Assembly (NCBI RefSeq): GCF_905475465.1
Contig: NC_062241.1
Coordinates: forward strand, 12,524,001 to 12,588,000
From: Pieris napi
Taxonomy: Eukaryota > Arthropoda > Insecta > Lepidoptera > Pieridae
Reading direction: 5' to 3'
Length of the DNA: 64,000 nt
Of this stretch, positions 34,101 through 46,430 are shown in pieces (position 1 is the first letter of the stretch; the number at the start of each line of letters is the position of its first letter). The translations under genes were made by a program, and so were the position numbers. The notes below the pieces were generated by a model that made no database searches, was not told the DNA's origin, and saw only the letters and a program-made list of their open reading frames with translations.

Positions 34101-35480
34101 TAATTTTCACCATGATTTAAAATTTTCTCAAATAGAGCTGAATACACGGAAGTGGCAACACTGCTTGTAACCTCAAAGGCTGTGTCCAGCGAAAATGGAG
34201 AACATGTTTACTTAATTTGAAATGGTTCTAACTTTGGTGCAGCCTAGCAAGCAGTAGAACTTTATTTAATTAAATTCTTTATGTTGTTTTAAATGTTCAG
34301 CTACATTACCTAAGTCATTCACTGTTATTGCAATATAGGTCTTATAACTTTTGCATAAAATCTATTTCAGCCTTATGCGATGATTAATATTTCAGCAGCA
34401 TTGTATAGAAGCCATGCCTTTAATCACATTATTGGAAAGAGTTCTACAATTGTATTAACGATGATTGGACATGACTCATAATATATTGATGATGTGTTTT
34501 CATATTTTATATTACACCTATTAGTCATTTATAAAGGAATATAATTTATATAAGTACCTGGATAACTAAATATCTTTAGCACATATAGGTTTGGTTTATA
34601 GAGCTTCATCTACACGGCATGATAAATATATGAGATGAATGTATTTAATTTAAAAAAAAGGAACACAACAATTATAGTTATTAGGTATTTATATAGAAAT
34701 AACAAATATGATACGTTACGTTCCAACGTGATTGAAATCGTAAAAAATTGCGCCTGTCAAGAGTTTTAACTGATGCCTTTTATCATTGCTAAGAAACAAA
34801 AACAGGCGCATCATTTCCTGCAATTGGAAGATCGATTATTATTTAGCTATGTAATTAAGGCCACTTTTTGCAATTATCTATTTATATATCTTATATATGA
34901 GTCACATTCCTGTGTTGGTATTACTTCTTTATTGAATAATTTATTATTGTGCTTAAATAAAAAGGTTTTTAAGAACAACTTACAACTAAATATTAAAAAA
35001 TGCTTACGCAATTTCGTTTCACTCCTCCTCTTAACTCGTAGTTTGATAACACATGATGATATACACTGTAACAAAATATTATATTTAAACAAAATGAAAA
35101 TAATAATTACGACATTGCATACAGGAAGAAATGTATTAAATTTATGATTCCAGTAGAGAACACGATTTAATGTCTGTTTCTGTGTTCTTCACACTCAAAC
35201 ACATTTTCTTCTCACAGACAAGAACAGAATAACGTATACAAAAATACAAATTCCAAAAGCCTCCGTTTACCTTTCTTTCGTTTAGACGAAATTGTGTATA
35301 TATAAAATATATACTTTTAATGCAAATAAAGATTTAAAAGCTCCTCAAAATTAGCTGATTCACATAAAATAATACGTTTAAATACATATATCTACTATTT
35401 CCGCGCTTCAAAATATAACATGTCTCTTGCCCCGGGGAACTAAGTCGTAAAGCATTATTACGACTGTTTTAATGTTTTAT

Positions 35481-35511
35481 CATTACCCAAGGATGTCAAC
35501 CTTGGGTAATG
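35481..35511. repeat. Small hairpin, 12 bp arms
   Basis: CATTACCCAAGG, a seven-base loop, then CCTTGGGTAATG. Perfect inverted arms in an intron; function unknown. Confidence 0.6.
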
Positions 35512-36344
35512 TTCTGTAATTTTTTTCAGAATTTTGACAAAACATTTGACTATAAAAACACGAAGATGTCTTTATCCTACGGAAATTATTTGTGAACTGT
35601 GTTAGTAATACTTTAAAAGTTTATAATAAAAACGAATAAATAGTGGTAATAGATTTCTTTCTAAACTTTCGTCAAAATATAAGTGTGCGGTTACTGTGTC
35701 GTCTGTAATTATGTTTAAACAGTGAAACAATCGTAAAAGCTTTTGTTCTTCAATCTAATGAGATAAATTACTTATTTTTATTATTTACTTAGTAAATAAC
35801 AACCATGTTAAGATTGCACAGAAAAATATAAGCTTTCACTTGATATGTAGGTATAGTTGTGTATGTGTAGTTGGAATCCTAGCATTACCTTCTTTTATTT
35901 TTCCTGAACAAAATAGATTTTGCTTTTACGACTTTGTTCTTCGGGGCAAGCGATGTATTTAATTATATGACAGTATCTCTTAGTAATTATATTTGATACA
36001 ATACAATATCCTGATTCAATGAAGATAATCAACCGAGACTTGTGGCTCTTGAATTATTTGGAGAGGAGCCAGTTCTTAATGTCTCTTTAGTGGCTATATC
36101 AAGAAATAAGGGATACAGTTATACCCATGATCTTCACCGAAATATATTATTATAGTATGATGTAATGCTATGCTTAGAATAAGATAGAGATAAACAAACT
36201 TTCTTTTACTCCGGAGATGTATTTTGACCGATAAAATACATAGTCACTTATAAGCGATAATGGCGCCCTAAGTCTCGTAAGTAACATGAATAATTTAACT
36301 TCATTTAGGTATACTATTAGGTAGGTATTTGTTCAGTAATCCTG

Positions 36345-36525
36345 GACAAGCTGGTTGTCGTCGGCAAGGTGGAAGGCCAACCCGCTGGTGTGACCAACTC
36401 ACGATTGGGTCTCATGGGTCTCCCCATAACAGCTGGAAGCTCAGACCGAACAAAGTGGAGAGGTATCACTAGCAGGAACCTTACAGTGATACGACCTTCA
36501 GCAATGAGGAAGACGTTTTTAGAAT
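36345..36525 (+). pseudogene. LINE ORF2 C-terminal remnant
   Basis: Shifted plus-strand frames give CWTSWLSSARWKANPLV and PTRWCDQLTIGSHG, followed by NSWKLRPNKVERYH, a degraded form of the R-P-x-x-R-W-x-D...W-x-x-x-A ending. Many disruptions. Confidence 0.45.
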
Positions 36526-36578
36526 CTTAGGATGCTTGATTTTTATATAATTATTAAGGATGATTAAATTGGATATAC

Positions 36579-36694
36579 CTCATGTATGTGACTCAAAACT
36601 TCCGTGCGAGACATGTCTTCCAGCCTGGTTTCGTTGACGTCCATTATTTCGTCAGCCAGCTCCAAGTTGTCGAAGTTTCCCGCTGATGGTGATC
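36579..36694 (-). CDS. PDZ-like protein gene, second coding exon
   Basis: A 116-base exon. The acceptor reads TTCTGAATAG|GATCAC and the donor CATGAG|GTATAT. It reads GSPSAGNFDNLELADEIMDV, then NETRLEDMSRTEVLSHIHE. The 'D-E-I-M-D-V-N-E-x-R-L-E-D-M-S-R-T-E-V' run corresponds to the central strand-helix part of a PDZ domain (usual form G-D-x-I-x-x-V-N-G). A glycine normally found after V-N is Glu here. The phase fits exon 1 (one base carried over) and exits in phase 0. GC content is visibly above the flanking intron. Confidence 0.85.
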
Positions 36695-37919
36695 CTATTC
36701 AGAAAATTGTATTAAAAACGGGAGATGATGTAGGTGGATGTAGAGCTGGGAGATCTACATCAGATAAAAGAAGGCCTTAGCTAGGTAGAAATAGAAACAC
36801 AAAATTGAGGCAGTGTTGGTTGTTACCAGTAATGTCAAGAAAGAGTCATAGTAACATATCATACAGCTTCCAAACGAATAAGATAATTAAATAGAGAATG
36901 GTCATGCTGAAGGGGGCTAAGTATTTATATAACATTATGCTGTTTTATGTATATTTAACTAAATATGCGTGACGATATGCTAAGCCGTCCTAGGGAAGAA
37001 ATAATTAGATATTATTTATTTTTAGATTTGACACCAATTATAAATAACTTAACTTATTATATGACATAAAAATTAATATGACATTTGCATGCCTGTTATG
37101 TGGCTGATTGTGCGGATTTATGTAGTTGATCAATCTAATTGTACCACTATCTAGGCAAATAAATGATTTATTATTATTTCGTAATCGTACAGCTAACATA
37201 AATTGTATAAAAGAAAAACTAAAGGTATAGCCAACACTGGAGTAGTACGTATACTTAAAGGTTCAAACATTTACATAAGAAAAAAAATTATTAAATAAAT
37301 TTTATTAATAATAATAACTAATACCTAATTCGGCTATGTCGTCATGATGTGAAAGTGTAGGTTATAGTATAAAACTAATTAATCGTATAATTGATAGCAA
37401 AAATCAAACTGAGTTGCTTGGTTTGGGCTTCTCACGTTCTTAACCGAAACATAATATGTTTTACGTGAAAAAACTAAAATTGATTAACAATTAGAACGAT
37501 GACTAAATAAATTAACAAACTAGCCTCTATGATTTAGCATAGACGCTATTGAAGCATTTATCCAGGAGAATATAGACTTCGATAATCATCATAATTTTTC
37601 TTCTGTGAAATGATACCGTTATCATCACTTCGGCACATTCAAGAACGTGGTCTTAGAAGACAATTTACTAACTTAGTATACATTTTTCCAGGTTCAAAAA
37701 TACCTCATTATTTTAAGGATAATAAATATCGAGATCGTTACAAATAAAATCATGCATTTATATATTGCATGAATATTTAAATAATTAAAAGCACTTTACG
37801 TCAAAATTAAATTAAATTAAACCTAAGATATACCTACATTGTCTTATGGTAAAGATAATTTAGATATATGTATATATATTTTGAATAAAATAGATATATA
37901 CTGATCATAATAGACTTAC
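36695..37919 (-). other. PDZ gene first intron
   Basis: A 1225-base AT-rich intron bounded by ATATG|GTAAGT and ...AATAG|GATC. Nothing else was recognised inside. Confidence 0.7.
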
Positions 37920-38055
37920 CATATAATTTTATTTTATTATCCTTAGTTTGAACAACAATAATAACATATCCTTCTAAATCCACGGATTTGCATTTCACTG
38001 TTGTTACTTTATCAATCGCATTTATTTGCGTTGTAGGTGCATTGAATGTGTTCAT
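37920..38055 (-). CDS. PDZ-like protein gene, first coding exon
   Basis: Opens at ATG 38055 (MNTFNAPTTQINAIDKVTTV), preceded in frame by a TAA stop, so this is the likely start unless a further upstream exon joins. It encodes 45 residues plus one base and ends at TATATG|GTAAGT. The text runs VKCKSVDLEGYVIIVVQTKD. With exon 2 it gives the N-terminal part of what looks like a PDZ domain, but the classical G-L-G-F loop is not evident. PDZ domains bind C-terminal peptides of membrane or signalling proteins; the partner here is unknown. I cannot name the gene. It diverges from the kinase gene, whose start lies 1.9 kb away. Confidence 0.75.
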
Positions 38056-38752
38056 CTTGCTTAATTTTATATTAACGTTAAAATAAAAAATCGTTTTAAA
38101 TTAATCGTTTTTTTCTAACCCGTACCAACGTTTCTCCCAGCACCATTTCAAGTATTTCGAACCATTTGATACGTTCATAGTACATTTTAATTTTCAACCA
38201 GGCGGTAATTCGGCCATTATTATAATTATTTAGTTACATTTCACATAACAAACACAATAATATCATGGCGATATATACGCGGCACTTTGTGTTAATCTAA
38301 AATAATTTAAATTAATCTGTGATTTCAGTTATTTTTATTGTGGGCGATGTATTGTCGAATTTTCTCTCATTTTGCAATTTGCGGCGGTTCTCACTTGTTT
38401 TTTGCTTATTTTGTGTCGTTATTTGTGTATTTTTCGCGATATTTCGGACGGGGACGTAAAAGCGCGATTTTGTATTGTCAAATTGTTATTTTTCATGTAT
38501 TTAAGCGTGTTTTTGAGGTTTAGAAGCGGTCCCACGTCTCGCTGGCAGGGTGTAAGCCGCGAATGGATACATCTATCCCACTTTCGCGCGATCAATAATG
38601 CTCCCTACCCAGCATCCCTACATTCACAACACTGGCGTTGCAAATAAAATAATATTCTTTTAATAATATAAGCGTTCCTGAATATATTCAGCTGAGGAGG
38701 ACAAAATATTAACTTTTCACATATAATATCAAAAATGTAAAAAGAACTCCTT
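38056..38752 (-). promoter_or_regulatory. Probable 5' UTR/promoter region of the PDZ gene
   Basis: Upstream of the PDZ start the sequence becomes GC-richer at about 38440-38640 (GGACGGGGACGTAAAAGCGCG, TCCCACTTTCGCGCG), unusual for this window. No TATA box with a fixed start site can be assigned. An inference from position and composition. Confidence 0.3.
38737..38741 (-). terminator. RNA polymerase III terminator for tRNA-Gln
   Basis: Five consecutive T on the minus strand, 12 bases past the tRNA 3' end, the usual signal for this polymerase. Confidence 0.6.
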
Positions 38753-38824
38753 AGGTCCCACCGAGATTTGAACTCGGATCGCTGGATTCAAAGTCCAGAG
38801 TGCTCACCATTACACCATGGGACC
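38753..38824 (-). tRNA. tRNA-Gln (UUG)
   Basis: On the minus strand: acceptor arm GGTCCCA pairing with TGGGACC, D-arm TGGTGTAATGGTGAGCAC, anticodon loop CTTTGAA with anticodon TTG, and T-arm CGAGTTCAAATCTCG. It is 72 bases without intron or encoded CCA. Both internal promoter boxes look intact. A T5 run at 38741-38737 downstream fits an RNA polymerase III terminator. Reads glutamine CAA codons. Confidence 0.95.
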
Positions 38825-39951
38825 TGATACGCTTAGAGGAGAAACAACTAATTGTTTAAAATACTTTCATATGCTTAATGCAATATTTTAAGGAATAACA
38901 AACTAACAGTTATAAAAACAATCACCGAAAATAAATTTGAAGGAGCTAAGCTAAAAAAACTTATTTTCTTTGCAGGCTTATATTAATTAGAAGGGTAGAT
39001 ATGAAGGATGCTGCATAGTTTTTTATGTATATAATTTTATTAAGGGTTAATCACTAAAATATACCATGAGGATTCAAATCAAGTTAAGATAATTACAACT
39101 AGTTGCTGCAAGTATTATAAATAAAAAAAAATCTTTATTATAGCTTTACGTCGCTTGGCTCGGTAAGTATAACTAAAACGCAAGTACAGGTAAACAACAA
39201 ACTGTTCCTCGGAAACTTCCTTTTATTGTTTTTTCTTCTTAATAATCTAAATAAAATAATGTATTAAAGAAGTAAAAAAATAATAAACAATAATAGTTTG
39301 TAAATGTGTGGTTGTGCCATCTATTGCTGAATAGGTATAACAACTATAACAGAAAGAGTTCGTATTTGACACAGAACTTCTTATTATAGACTCAAAGTTC
39401 AAAACAGAGACAAGAAGTAATAAAATTATAATTTTAGATGTTATGTTAGTTAAAAATAATAAGGCACTTACAACTTTTGTTTAATTAAAAAAAACGTATG
39501 AAATAATAATTATCATTCAGTTTCAAAAGTTTCTGTAAATCTTGCCACCACCAAAAAATATGTTAGAGCGACAGTTCACAAATAAACCATATGGTAACAT
39601 TATCTATGACAGTTTGTTACTGACTTCGCTGTAGTAAGGTTGTCATTTCGTCCATCTATTCAATAACGTGATAGATGAATGAGAAATAATTAACATTATT
39701 GCAGCGAAGCCAACACAAGTCTCCTTTCCGAAACGATTGCCGGGGCGCTATTTATCGAACGTGTCTGACCGTGGTGAACGCTTTCAAACACCGCCATCGC
39801 CATGATCGATGTGGAAAACAAAGATGGCGGAATAATACGGTGATCATAACCAAACGCTCTGAATTTTTGTAGTTATGTACATTAGTGGGCGGAGGTGGCA
39901 GCGGTGTCGTGGTGTCTGAGAGTGGGGGAGCTCCATGGTCCGGCCGGGGTG
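38825..39951 (+). promoter_or_regulatory. Kinase gene upstream region and 5' leader with uORFs
   Basis: AT-rich to about 39700, then GC-richer as expected for a promoter and 5' leader. The leader contains three short upstream frames: 39802-39843, 39875-39919 and 39935-39952. The last ends TGA overlapping the first A of the main ATG at 39952 (TGATG). The transcription start is not resolvable. Confidence 0.45.
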
Positions 39952-40636
39952 ATGCCGCCGCGGCCAGCGGCTATGGCGGCTGAGGAAAACCGTCCCCCAC
40001 TCGCTCTGTTTACCGCCGTCTACGACTACGTAGCGCAGGGGGAAGACGAGCTCTCCCTTCGCCGGGGGGAGATCGTCGAGGTCCTGTCTAAAGATGCGAA
40101 CATATCGGGTGACGAGGGTTGGTGGACGGGAAAGATTGGAGATCGTGTGGGAATATTTCCCGCGGTATACGTGACAGAAGAAGACCCGCTGGCCGTCACG
40201 TCTGTCATAGGAGATGTGGACCCCCCTCGAGTGTCGTTCTCTGAGCTTAAACTCGAGGAGGTGATCGGCGTCGGCGGTTTTGGTAAAGTGTACCGTGGTT
40301 ATTGGAATGACGAAGTGGTAGCGGTAAAGGCCGCACGCCAGGACGCAAATGAGGACATTGAAGTTATCAAAGACAGTGTGCTGCAAGAAGCAAAGCTGTT
40401 TTGGATGTTGCAGCATGAAAATATAGTGTCGTTAAAAGGTGTTTGTTTGGAAGAGCCTAATTTGTGTTTGGTGATGGAGTATGCTCGTGGTGGCCCACTC
40501 AATAGGGTGCTATCTGGGCGGAAGATACGACCTGGGATTCTCGTCGACTGGGCTATTCAAGTCGCCCGCGGTATGGCGTATCTCCACGTCGATGCGCCTA
40601 TTTCTCTTATTCATCGAGACTTGAAGAGTTCAAATG
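39952..40636 (+). CDS. slpr: Mixed-lineage kinase (slipper/MLK), first coding exon
   Basis: MAP3K of the JNK pathway: MLKs phosphorylate MKK4/MKK7 (Hemipterous in flies). The exon encodes 228 residues plus one base. SH3 domain at about 17-76 (ALFTAVYDYVAQGEDELSL ... GWWTGKIGDRVGIFP). Kinase domain from about 101: glycine loop IGVGGFGKV 105-113, ATP-binding Lys126 in VAVK, helix-C Glu146, catalytic loop HRDLKSSN 221-228. The donor AATG|GTGAGT cuts immediately after that loop. The start at 39952 is the first in-frame ATG; 39973 has a good context too (G at -3 and at +4). The C-terminal kinase lobe, leucine zippers and CRIB motif must be encoded beyond the window. Clear family membership; exact orthology is inferred. 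Confidence 0.93.
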
Positions 40637-42665
40637 GTGAGTAATAGAGAAGTAAGCTTATCTTTTTTGAATACCTATATAAAGTTGCGCTATTCATAAA
40701 CCACCAGAAATAGGGGAAAACTATGATATGTTATTCTGTCAGTCAATAATTTATACACAACTTTCACATTTAAGGTTAAATACTTGTGGACTTTGACCTT
40801 AAAAATTTATATCATGCAAGCTTAGCTTATAACCATACTGAAGCCTCACTCTATTTTGTCTTCTTTTTTCCTAAATTCTTACAAAAATTACCTATTATTG
40901 AGAATAAATGCAAGTGAATGCTAATTTAAAAAAAATATATTGCTTGGAATTATACTATGGATATCAATGATATTCTGCCTATATGGTTCTGATTCATATT
41001 CACTTCTTTATGAGACAATCTGAGGCCCATATTCTACAATATCAAGCAAACTTAAATCTGTTTAAAGCTGTCAATGTAATTCTTCTATATGAGGTTTGAC
41101 CTATGACTGTGCTCTAAATCAGATTAAGATTTGAGATAACAATTAGAATTTAGAAATAGTTAACCTGAACCCATTGGTAAAAGTCATTGCTCTGACTGTA
41201 AATAATGTTTCAAACATTTTTAACAATTACAAAGTGCAATCACCTTACTTCCTTTTTAACAATAGATTATTATTTACTTTAAGGTTGACAACCTGATCCA
41301 TCCTTCTACCTAAAGGTTATACTCTACATACTGTTATCACAGAGGAAATTACTCATTTTTGATAAGCCAGATTTCAAAGTCATCTATTTCAATATTGTTG
41401 CAATCTAATAACCACCTTTCAAAGGTCTAATGGAACAATATATGTAACCAAATTAAAAAAACTTTAAGTTGTGGAATACAATATATTATAATAGGTAATA
41501 GGTTTTAAATGCCAATTAAAATATAATATGTTAGTTTATGTGTAAATAAATTAAAAACCAAAATTAGCCTTTAACACCAACCAAAGCTTGGTGTGGTTTG
41601 TTTGCTGCTCGACCAAGTTTTTTCAATAGAATAGTTATTACTAATTGTAATGATTATTTTAATATTTAGTAGATAACTTCTCCCCTGATATCGATGTTAC
41701 AAAGACGTAACAACTAAAAGTCTAAATATAGCAATAGTTAATCTGGTTGTAGAAACTATAAAAAGTCTGTTTAGTATTGGCACATTGGGGTATATATGAA
41801 CAGTATTTTGCCTTCTATTACTCTATAATAATTAGTATAGTTTACTGCAGATTAATAAAATATAAACTCTGTTTTTAAATTAGTTAGATAGGAAGAACTT
41901 CTAGGTACAGGAACATTGTACTTTCTCACAGTGGTTGCCTGGAAGGCCGCCAATTGCCTTTCCTTTACATGTAATTTTTATTATTATAATGCAACAAAGT
42001 GTAAATAAATAAAAAATAAAATAAACATTTTCAAACCTTTCATATTCTTAATAATGCCTTGAATATTATTATAAATTTAATTTTATATTATAGCAGCATA
42101 CTGCAGATTTTTCAGAAAACAGTATAAGAAACATCCTAAATATTGTTTTAGAACAAATATTTTTATAGCTTCATAAATATGAGGTCAAGATTACAGACAC
42201 ATTACTAAATTTAAAATTTGATTGATATAATATTTTGTATGTGGGTGCTACATTGTAAAGTTGAGTGGGCTGAACAATATGAGTATGTTGCATAAGGGCC
42301 TGTGACATTGCAAATATGCCTTGTTAACTGACTTATGAATGGCCTTTGTAAAGGAAAAGTTTAATGTATCTTTGTTACACCTCAGCACAGAAAACAGGCT
42401 GTTTCAAGACATTTAGATTTATATATTCAAGACTGTTGAAATCTAATGTGACAGTTTGTATCTTTGATTCTTAATAAGTCAAGATAAAAAGTAGGTAGTT
42501 GGTCCAATTCCAAAAAAACAACCATACCAAATATTTTTCTTAGTTGTTTGTTATGTTCATCATCATCACTACTTATATCATATCATTATCACAAACACTA
42601 CTTTAAAGATGTATTAAGTGTTAAAAACTTTCTAGTGAAACCTGCATGTCGGGACAAAAACAAAA
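40637..42665 (+). other. Kinase first coding intron, proximal part
   Basis: Starts GTGAGTAATAG. AT-rich without genes. A possible LINE 3' tail lies at about 41940-42020 (CATGTAATTTTTATTATTAT, GCAACAAAGTGTAAATAAAT). No acceptor with a continuing kinase frame was found anywhere to the window end. Confidence 0.6.
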
Positions 42666-42667
42666 CT

Positions 42668-42790
42668 TGCCAACATGTTTTTGCCGGCAACGCACTTGCG
42701 AGCCTTCTGGCAATGTATGTATGTGTCCATGGGCGGCATTATCACTTCACATCAGGTTATTTGCCTCCTATTACATAAAAAATTTAAAAA
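42668..42790 (+). repeat. LINE family A 3' UTR fragment
   Basis: TTGCCGGCAACGCACTTGCG, AGCCTTCTGGCAATG, TCCATGGGCGGCATTATCAC and CCTCCTATTACATAAAAAA. A 3' scrap only, sense to the kinase intron. Confidence 0.6.
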
Positions 42791-45700
42791 AAGGCACAGC
42801 AGGCTAAAATGTGAGAAAATTAAAATAAGCATTAAAAAACTACTTAAATATTAAACAGTATACTATTATTTCCAATGAACTCGAATATGCTTTCGCGCCC
42901 TATTGCGCGATCGTCCCTATAGCCCCCCAGCAGTTCTGATCCAATCAGCTGAAAGCTTCCGGTCTCCCCTTTCTTACAGATTACACCATTACTTTGATGT
43001 TTTCACAGCTTGATGTAGTTAAATCTATATTTTATTTACATTAGCTGCTATTTCTATTTCTTCCTTGGCACAACAAACTCCTATTACTTAATAATAATAC
43101 TCTGTTGCAAATTTACCACTTTTAGTTAGTTAATAGACATTACTTTAGTCATCACTCATCAGTTATTAAAGTAAGACTAAAGTTAAGACTGAGCACTTTT
43201 TTTTGACATACTTTATTTTCTAAATTGCTTCTCAATTAATATTTATTACATGTACATACATAGTTTATTCTTTGCCTAATATATTAATAACAAAATGAGA
43301 GATGTATAAAATGAGACATTAGTGACTATCACTTATTACCAAGTACAATAACAAAAAACTAGCTAGTGTGCTAGTTCAATAAAAAAATGTAATTGCCCAG
43401 ACATAACAGTTAAATAAATTATATGTAAATTATCATGTTGAAGCAACCTTTTTGTAACATGTTATTAATGTTTTTGCAAATGACCCTCTGCCTCAATAAG
43501 TAATAAAAATTCTTATGAAATGATTTAAGTGTTCTGAAAAATGTTCTCTTAAAGCAGAATATTTTAAAAATGCTTTTACTTCCCTCTTTGAACTTAACTT
43601 TATCACCAGTTTGCTATGTATGGAGTGAAAGCATTAAATGCAATTTAAATATTGCAAGTGACATAAATTTATGCAAATAAATTGGTTGGACACTTAATAG
43701 TTTATATGTAAGTTATTCAATTTATCTCAATTTCTTATTAGCTTGAATAGTATGTACTTAAAAATTCTTCTACTATAAAAAAATTCTCCTAGATATATAT
43801 GAAGCAGAAATTTTGATTGATGGCAAGACAATATATGTACCTAGTTAAAAGATTTGTTATTTTGCATGGCAACACCAAAATGCATCGTTTATTATTCCTG
43901 AACATGCGATTAGTTGACCTATTCGTTAGGTATTGCGAATAACACGCTATGGTCACGTAATGAATGTAGGGAATGCGCAACGTGACAACCGCCCTACACA
44001 GCTGGCGTTAATGACATGCCGCGAAATTCAGGTATTATATGATCAGGGGTAGATAACACCTGAACTAGAAATTATTAATTTGACTGAAAATTCATTGAAT
44101 CTAACTTTGTTATGAACTAAAGTACTTGTTAAAAACTAGAAACAAATTAATGAATTTGCTTTGATTTAGAATTGCTTTGTCGTTTTACTTTTGTTGGCTC
44201 TATCTAAATATTGGAACATACCATAATCAATTTTTTCAATATAAAAAACCTAAATACTAGGAACGCTATCGCTCTGAGAATTAAAACGACTCTAAAGTTA
44301 TACTTACTTAAATTTTTAAAGTGCTACAAACGTATGTGCTGTAAAACATTTCAGTCTTGTGGTGTAGGCTTGGAACCTCTGTCAGTGGCTCAAGTTATTT
44401 GACTAAATTAAAGTCAATGTGCATTGCCATTTTTGGTCGAAGCGACTTTAGTCTCGGATGATTGCACGTGGAGGATGATATGTAATTTATTATGATTTAT
44501 TTGGAGTTTTTAAGTATAATTATGGCTTTAAACTTTAGTATATAAAAACGTGTTGGAAATTAAATTGTATGCAATTTATTCATGTTCGAAAATTAACCAT
44601 AGCTGTTGTGTACGGTTCATTTCTTAAAAATACACTTATTATTGAGTGAAGAATGCGTAAGCGTATTACAAAATTTTTCGAAAAAAAAAACTGTTAATAA
44701 TAATATATTTTCCTAATAAAATTTTAATAGGTATAGGTTATAAAACTATAGTGTATGTTATTTAACTATCATATAAGAAACATTTAACATAGTTCTTAAT
44801 TAATGAGCAAAGGCACAGTTCTCAATAATTAGTCAGTAAAAAACTAATCGTAAATGGTTTAACACGTAATGTCGTTAAGTTTTTCTCCACATTGCGTTAT
44901 CGAAGCCTGTTGGAGATTTTGTGGTAATTTTCCTAATGAGCACCAACGCACCTTGGCGACACATTAACCGAGTGACCTGTTAATGGGGCCTGGGACTTTG
45001 GTAAATGTCAAAAGTTCTATGCATGCATTTATTTATGAAGATACCTTTTACATAAACAATTTGTGAGCAATAGTATATGTATAGTCGATTTAATATTTAA
45101 TAATGTAAGGGCTACATCACGGAATAGATAAATAGGAGTGAAAGGGTAACATAGCGTCCGTAAATACTCTTACCTCTACAGTGTGAGACTTTTTATATAT
45201 TAAGAAAGGGGTAGGTCAATCAGGATGACACTGGTTCATGTACAAAGTTGAACCAAAGATACTTCCAACCTTTTTTTATCTATTCTGTAGCAAGAGCAGA
45301 CCAGTAGCATTTTTAGTAACAGATGGAACAGATGCCTCAAAATTCCGAATATAGTGAGGACTTCTAATAACCGCAAAGAACAATCAGCTGTTGTACGAAC
45401 GTTTATAATATAAAAACCACACTTAGCAAGGGTGGATATAGCATGCAGCGGTTACAAGCCATGCGTAAACTTTGTGCATATTTTCCTAAAATACATATAA
45501 ACATCAGGCTTTGTTAGCAGGGATCCGTGTAATTAGCTGATAATTATTCTAACTCACGACATGGGGTGGGTTATGCGATTGCATAACGAGATACCACTGG
45601 GGGTACATTTATGACCTGAAAATTAAACTTTAATTTTAAATTTTGTATGCGCCAAATTTTTGTTGTAATTAAAGGATGCCGTGCCTATGTGTTTAACCTG

Positions 45701-46205
45701 TAATATAGATATCCTTAACTTGTAATAGTTAAAATTTGAACGAACTATGGCGCGTTTCGCTTGACCGGGATTAGTCCAACGGAACGACAGATTTTGTCAC
45801 GTGTTTGTCAATTTGATTGGAGAGTAGGCTTCACTAGTTCAGTATCCCATATATTTGGATTTTTATATTTGTCTACTTCTCCCTGATATCCCATAAGCAG
45901 TTCAGGATTTAAGGAAAGCGTATAAACGTTCCAATAAAACAGCAGATTAAGCACCAGCCTTAACTGTCATCTGTTTTTTATTCATTCAGATTTATATAAA
46001 TGAACAGTGTTGATCTAGTGCGTTTAGCGTGCAAGGCAACGAATGCAAGTCGTGCGTTAAGATTCCAGCTATGTTTCTATGTACGCAGTTAACCACCAGC
46101 TCTTTTTATTATTCAGCCTTTATTGCTGACACCCAGTATAATATATTAAACTTTTTTAAGTTACATAATAAAACTTAATCTAATACATATGTCCCGTTTT
46201 TGGTA
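42791..46205. other. Kinase intron, nothing recognised
   Basis: No gene, RNA or element could be supported. A GC-richer patch near 42890-42975 and a unique stretch at 45185-45470 do not match anything else in the window. Confidence 0.35.
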
Positions 46206-46430
46206 ATCAGCGTGTCCTGTGACCTCTTCCAGCTGCTTCTATTCTTTTCTGATGTTAGCTTTTCTTGTCCAAGTTGTGCCTCCTATTCTCTTTTTATCGC
46301 CTGCCCATCTCTTGGTCTGTGTTCCTCTTTTCCTTTTTCCATAGCGTGGTTGCCATTCTGTAATTATTTTTGTACATTTCAACCTGCTATCTCTCGCCAT
46401 GTGCCCGGTCTAGCGCTATTTCAATTGCCT
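46206..46430 (-). pseudogene. RTE-like LINE ORF2 C-terminus
   Basis: The minus strand reads TGHMARDSRLKCTKIITEWQ, then PRYGKRKRGTQTKRWAGD and KKRIGGTTWTRKANIRKE before a stop. This is the W-x-P-x-x-G-K-R-x-x-G-R-x-x-x-R-W pattern of RTE-type LINEs. The 3' side has a GCCTTTATTGCTG segment also found near 47085. Confidence 0.65.

Larger units (their letters stand above)
30676..36344. other. PDZ gene intron, mostly unassigned
   Basis: One or more small PDZ gene exons must lie between 25670 and 36578 but were not found. A degenerate family A scrap sits at 31050-31142. A GC-richer patch at about 30935-31000 and the 'AACGCCGGCTTTTTCTCTC' stretch near 32378 look element-derived but were not classified. 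A 12-base-arm hairpin lies at 35481-35511. Confidence 0.35.

Noticed and set aside
35481..35511. Hairpin resembling a bacterial terminator
   Set aside because: The window is clearly eukaryotic and the hairpin lies in an intron with no adjoining gene end.
39895..39951. Upstream extension of the kinase frame from a GTG codon
   Set aside because: GTG is not a normal start in animals. The first in-frame ATG is at 39952 and the SH3 domain begins after it.
39844..40416. Long 190-codon frame on the minus strand opposite the kinase exon
   Set aside because: It is antisense to clear SH3/kinase coding sequence and has no domain of its own; GC-rich exons commonly give such shadows.
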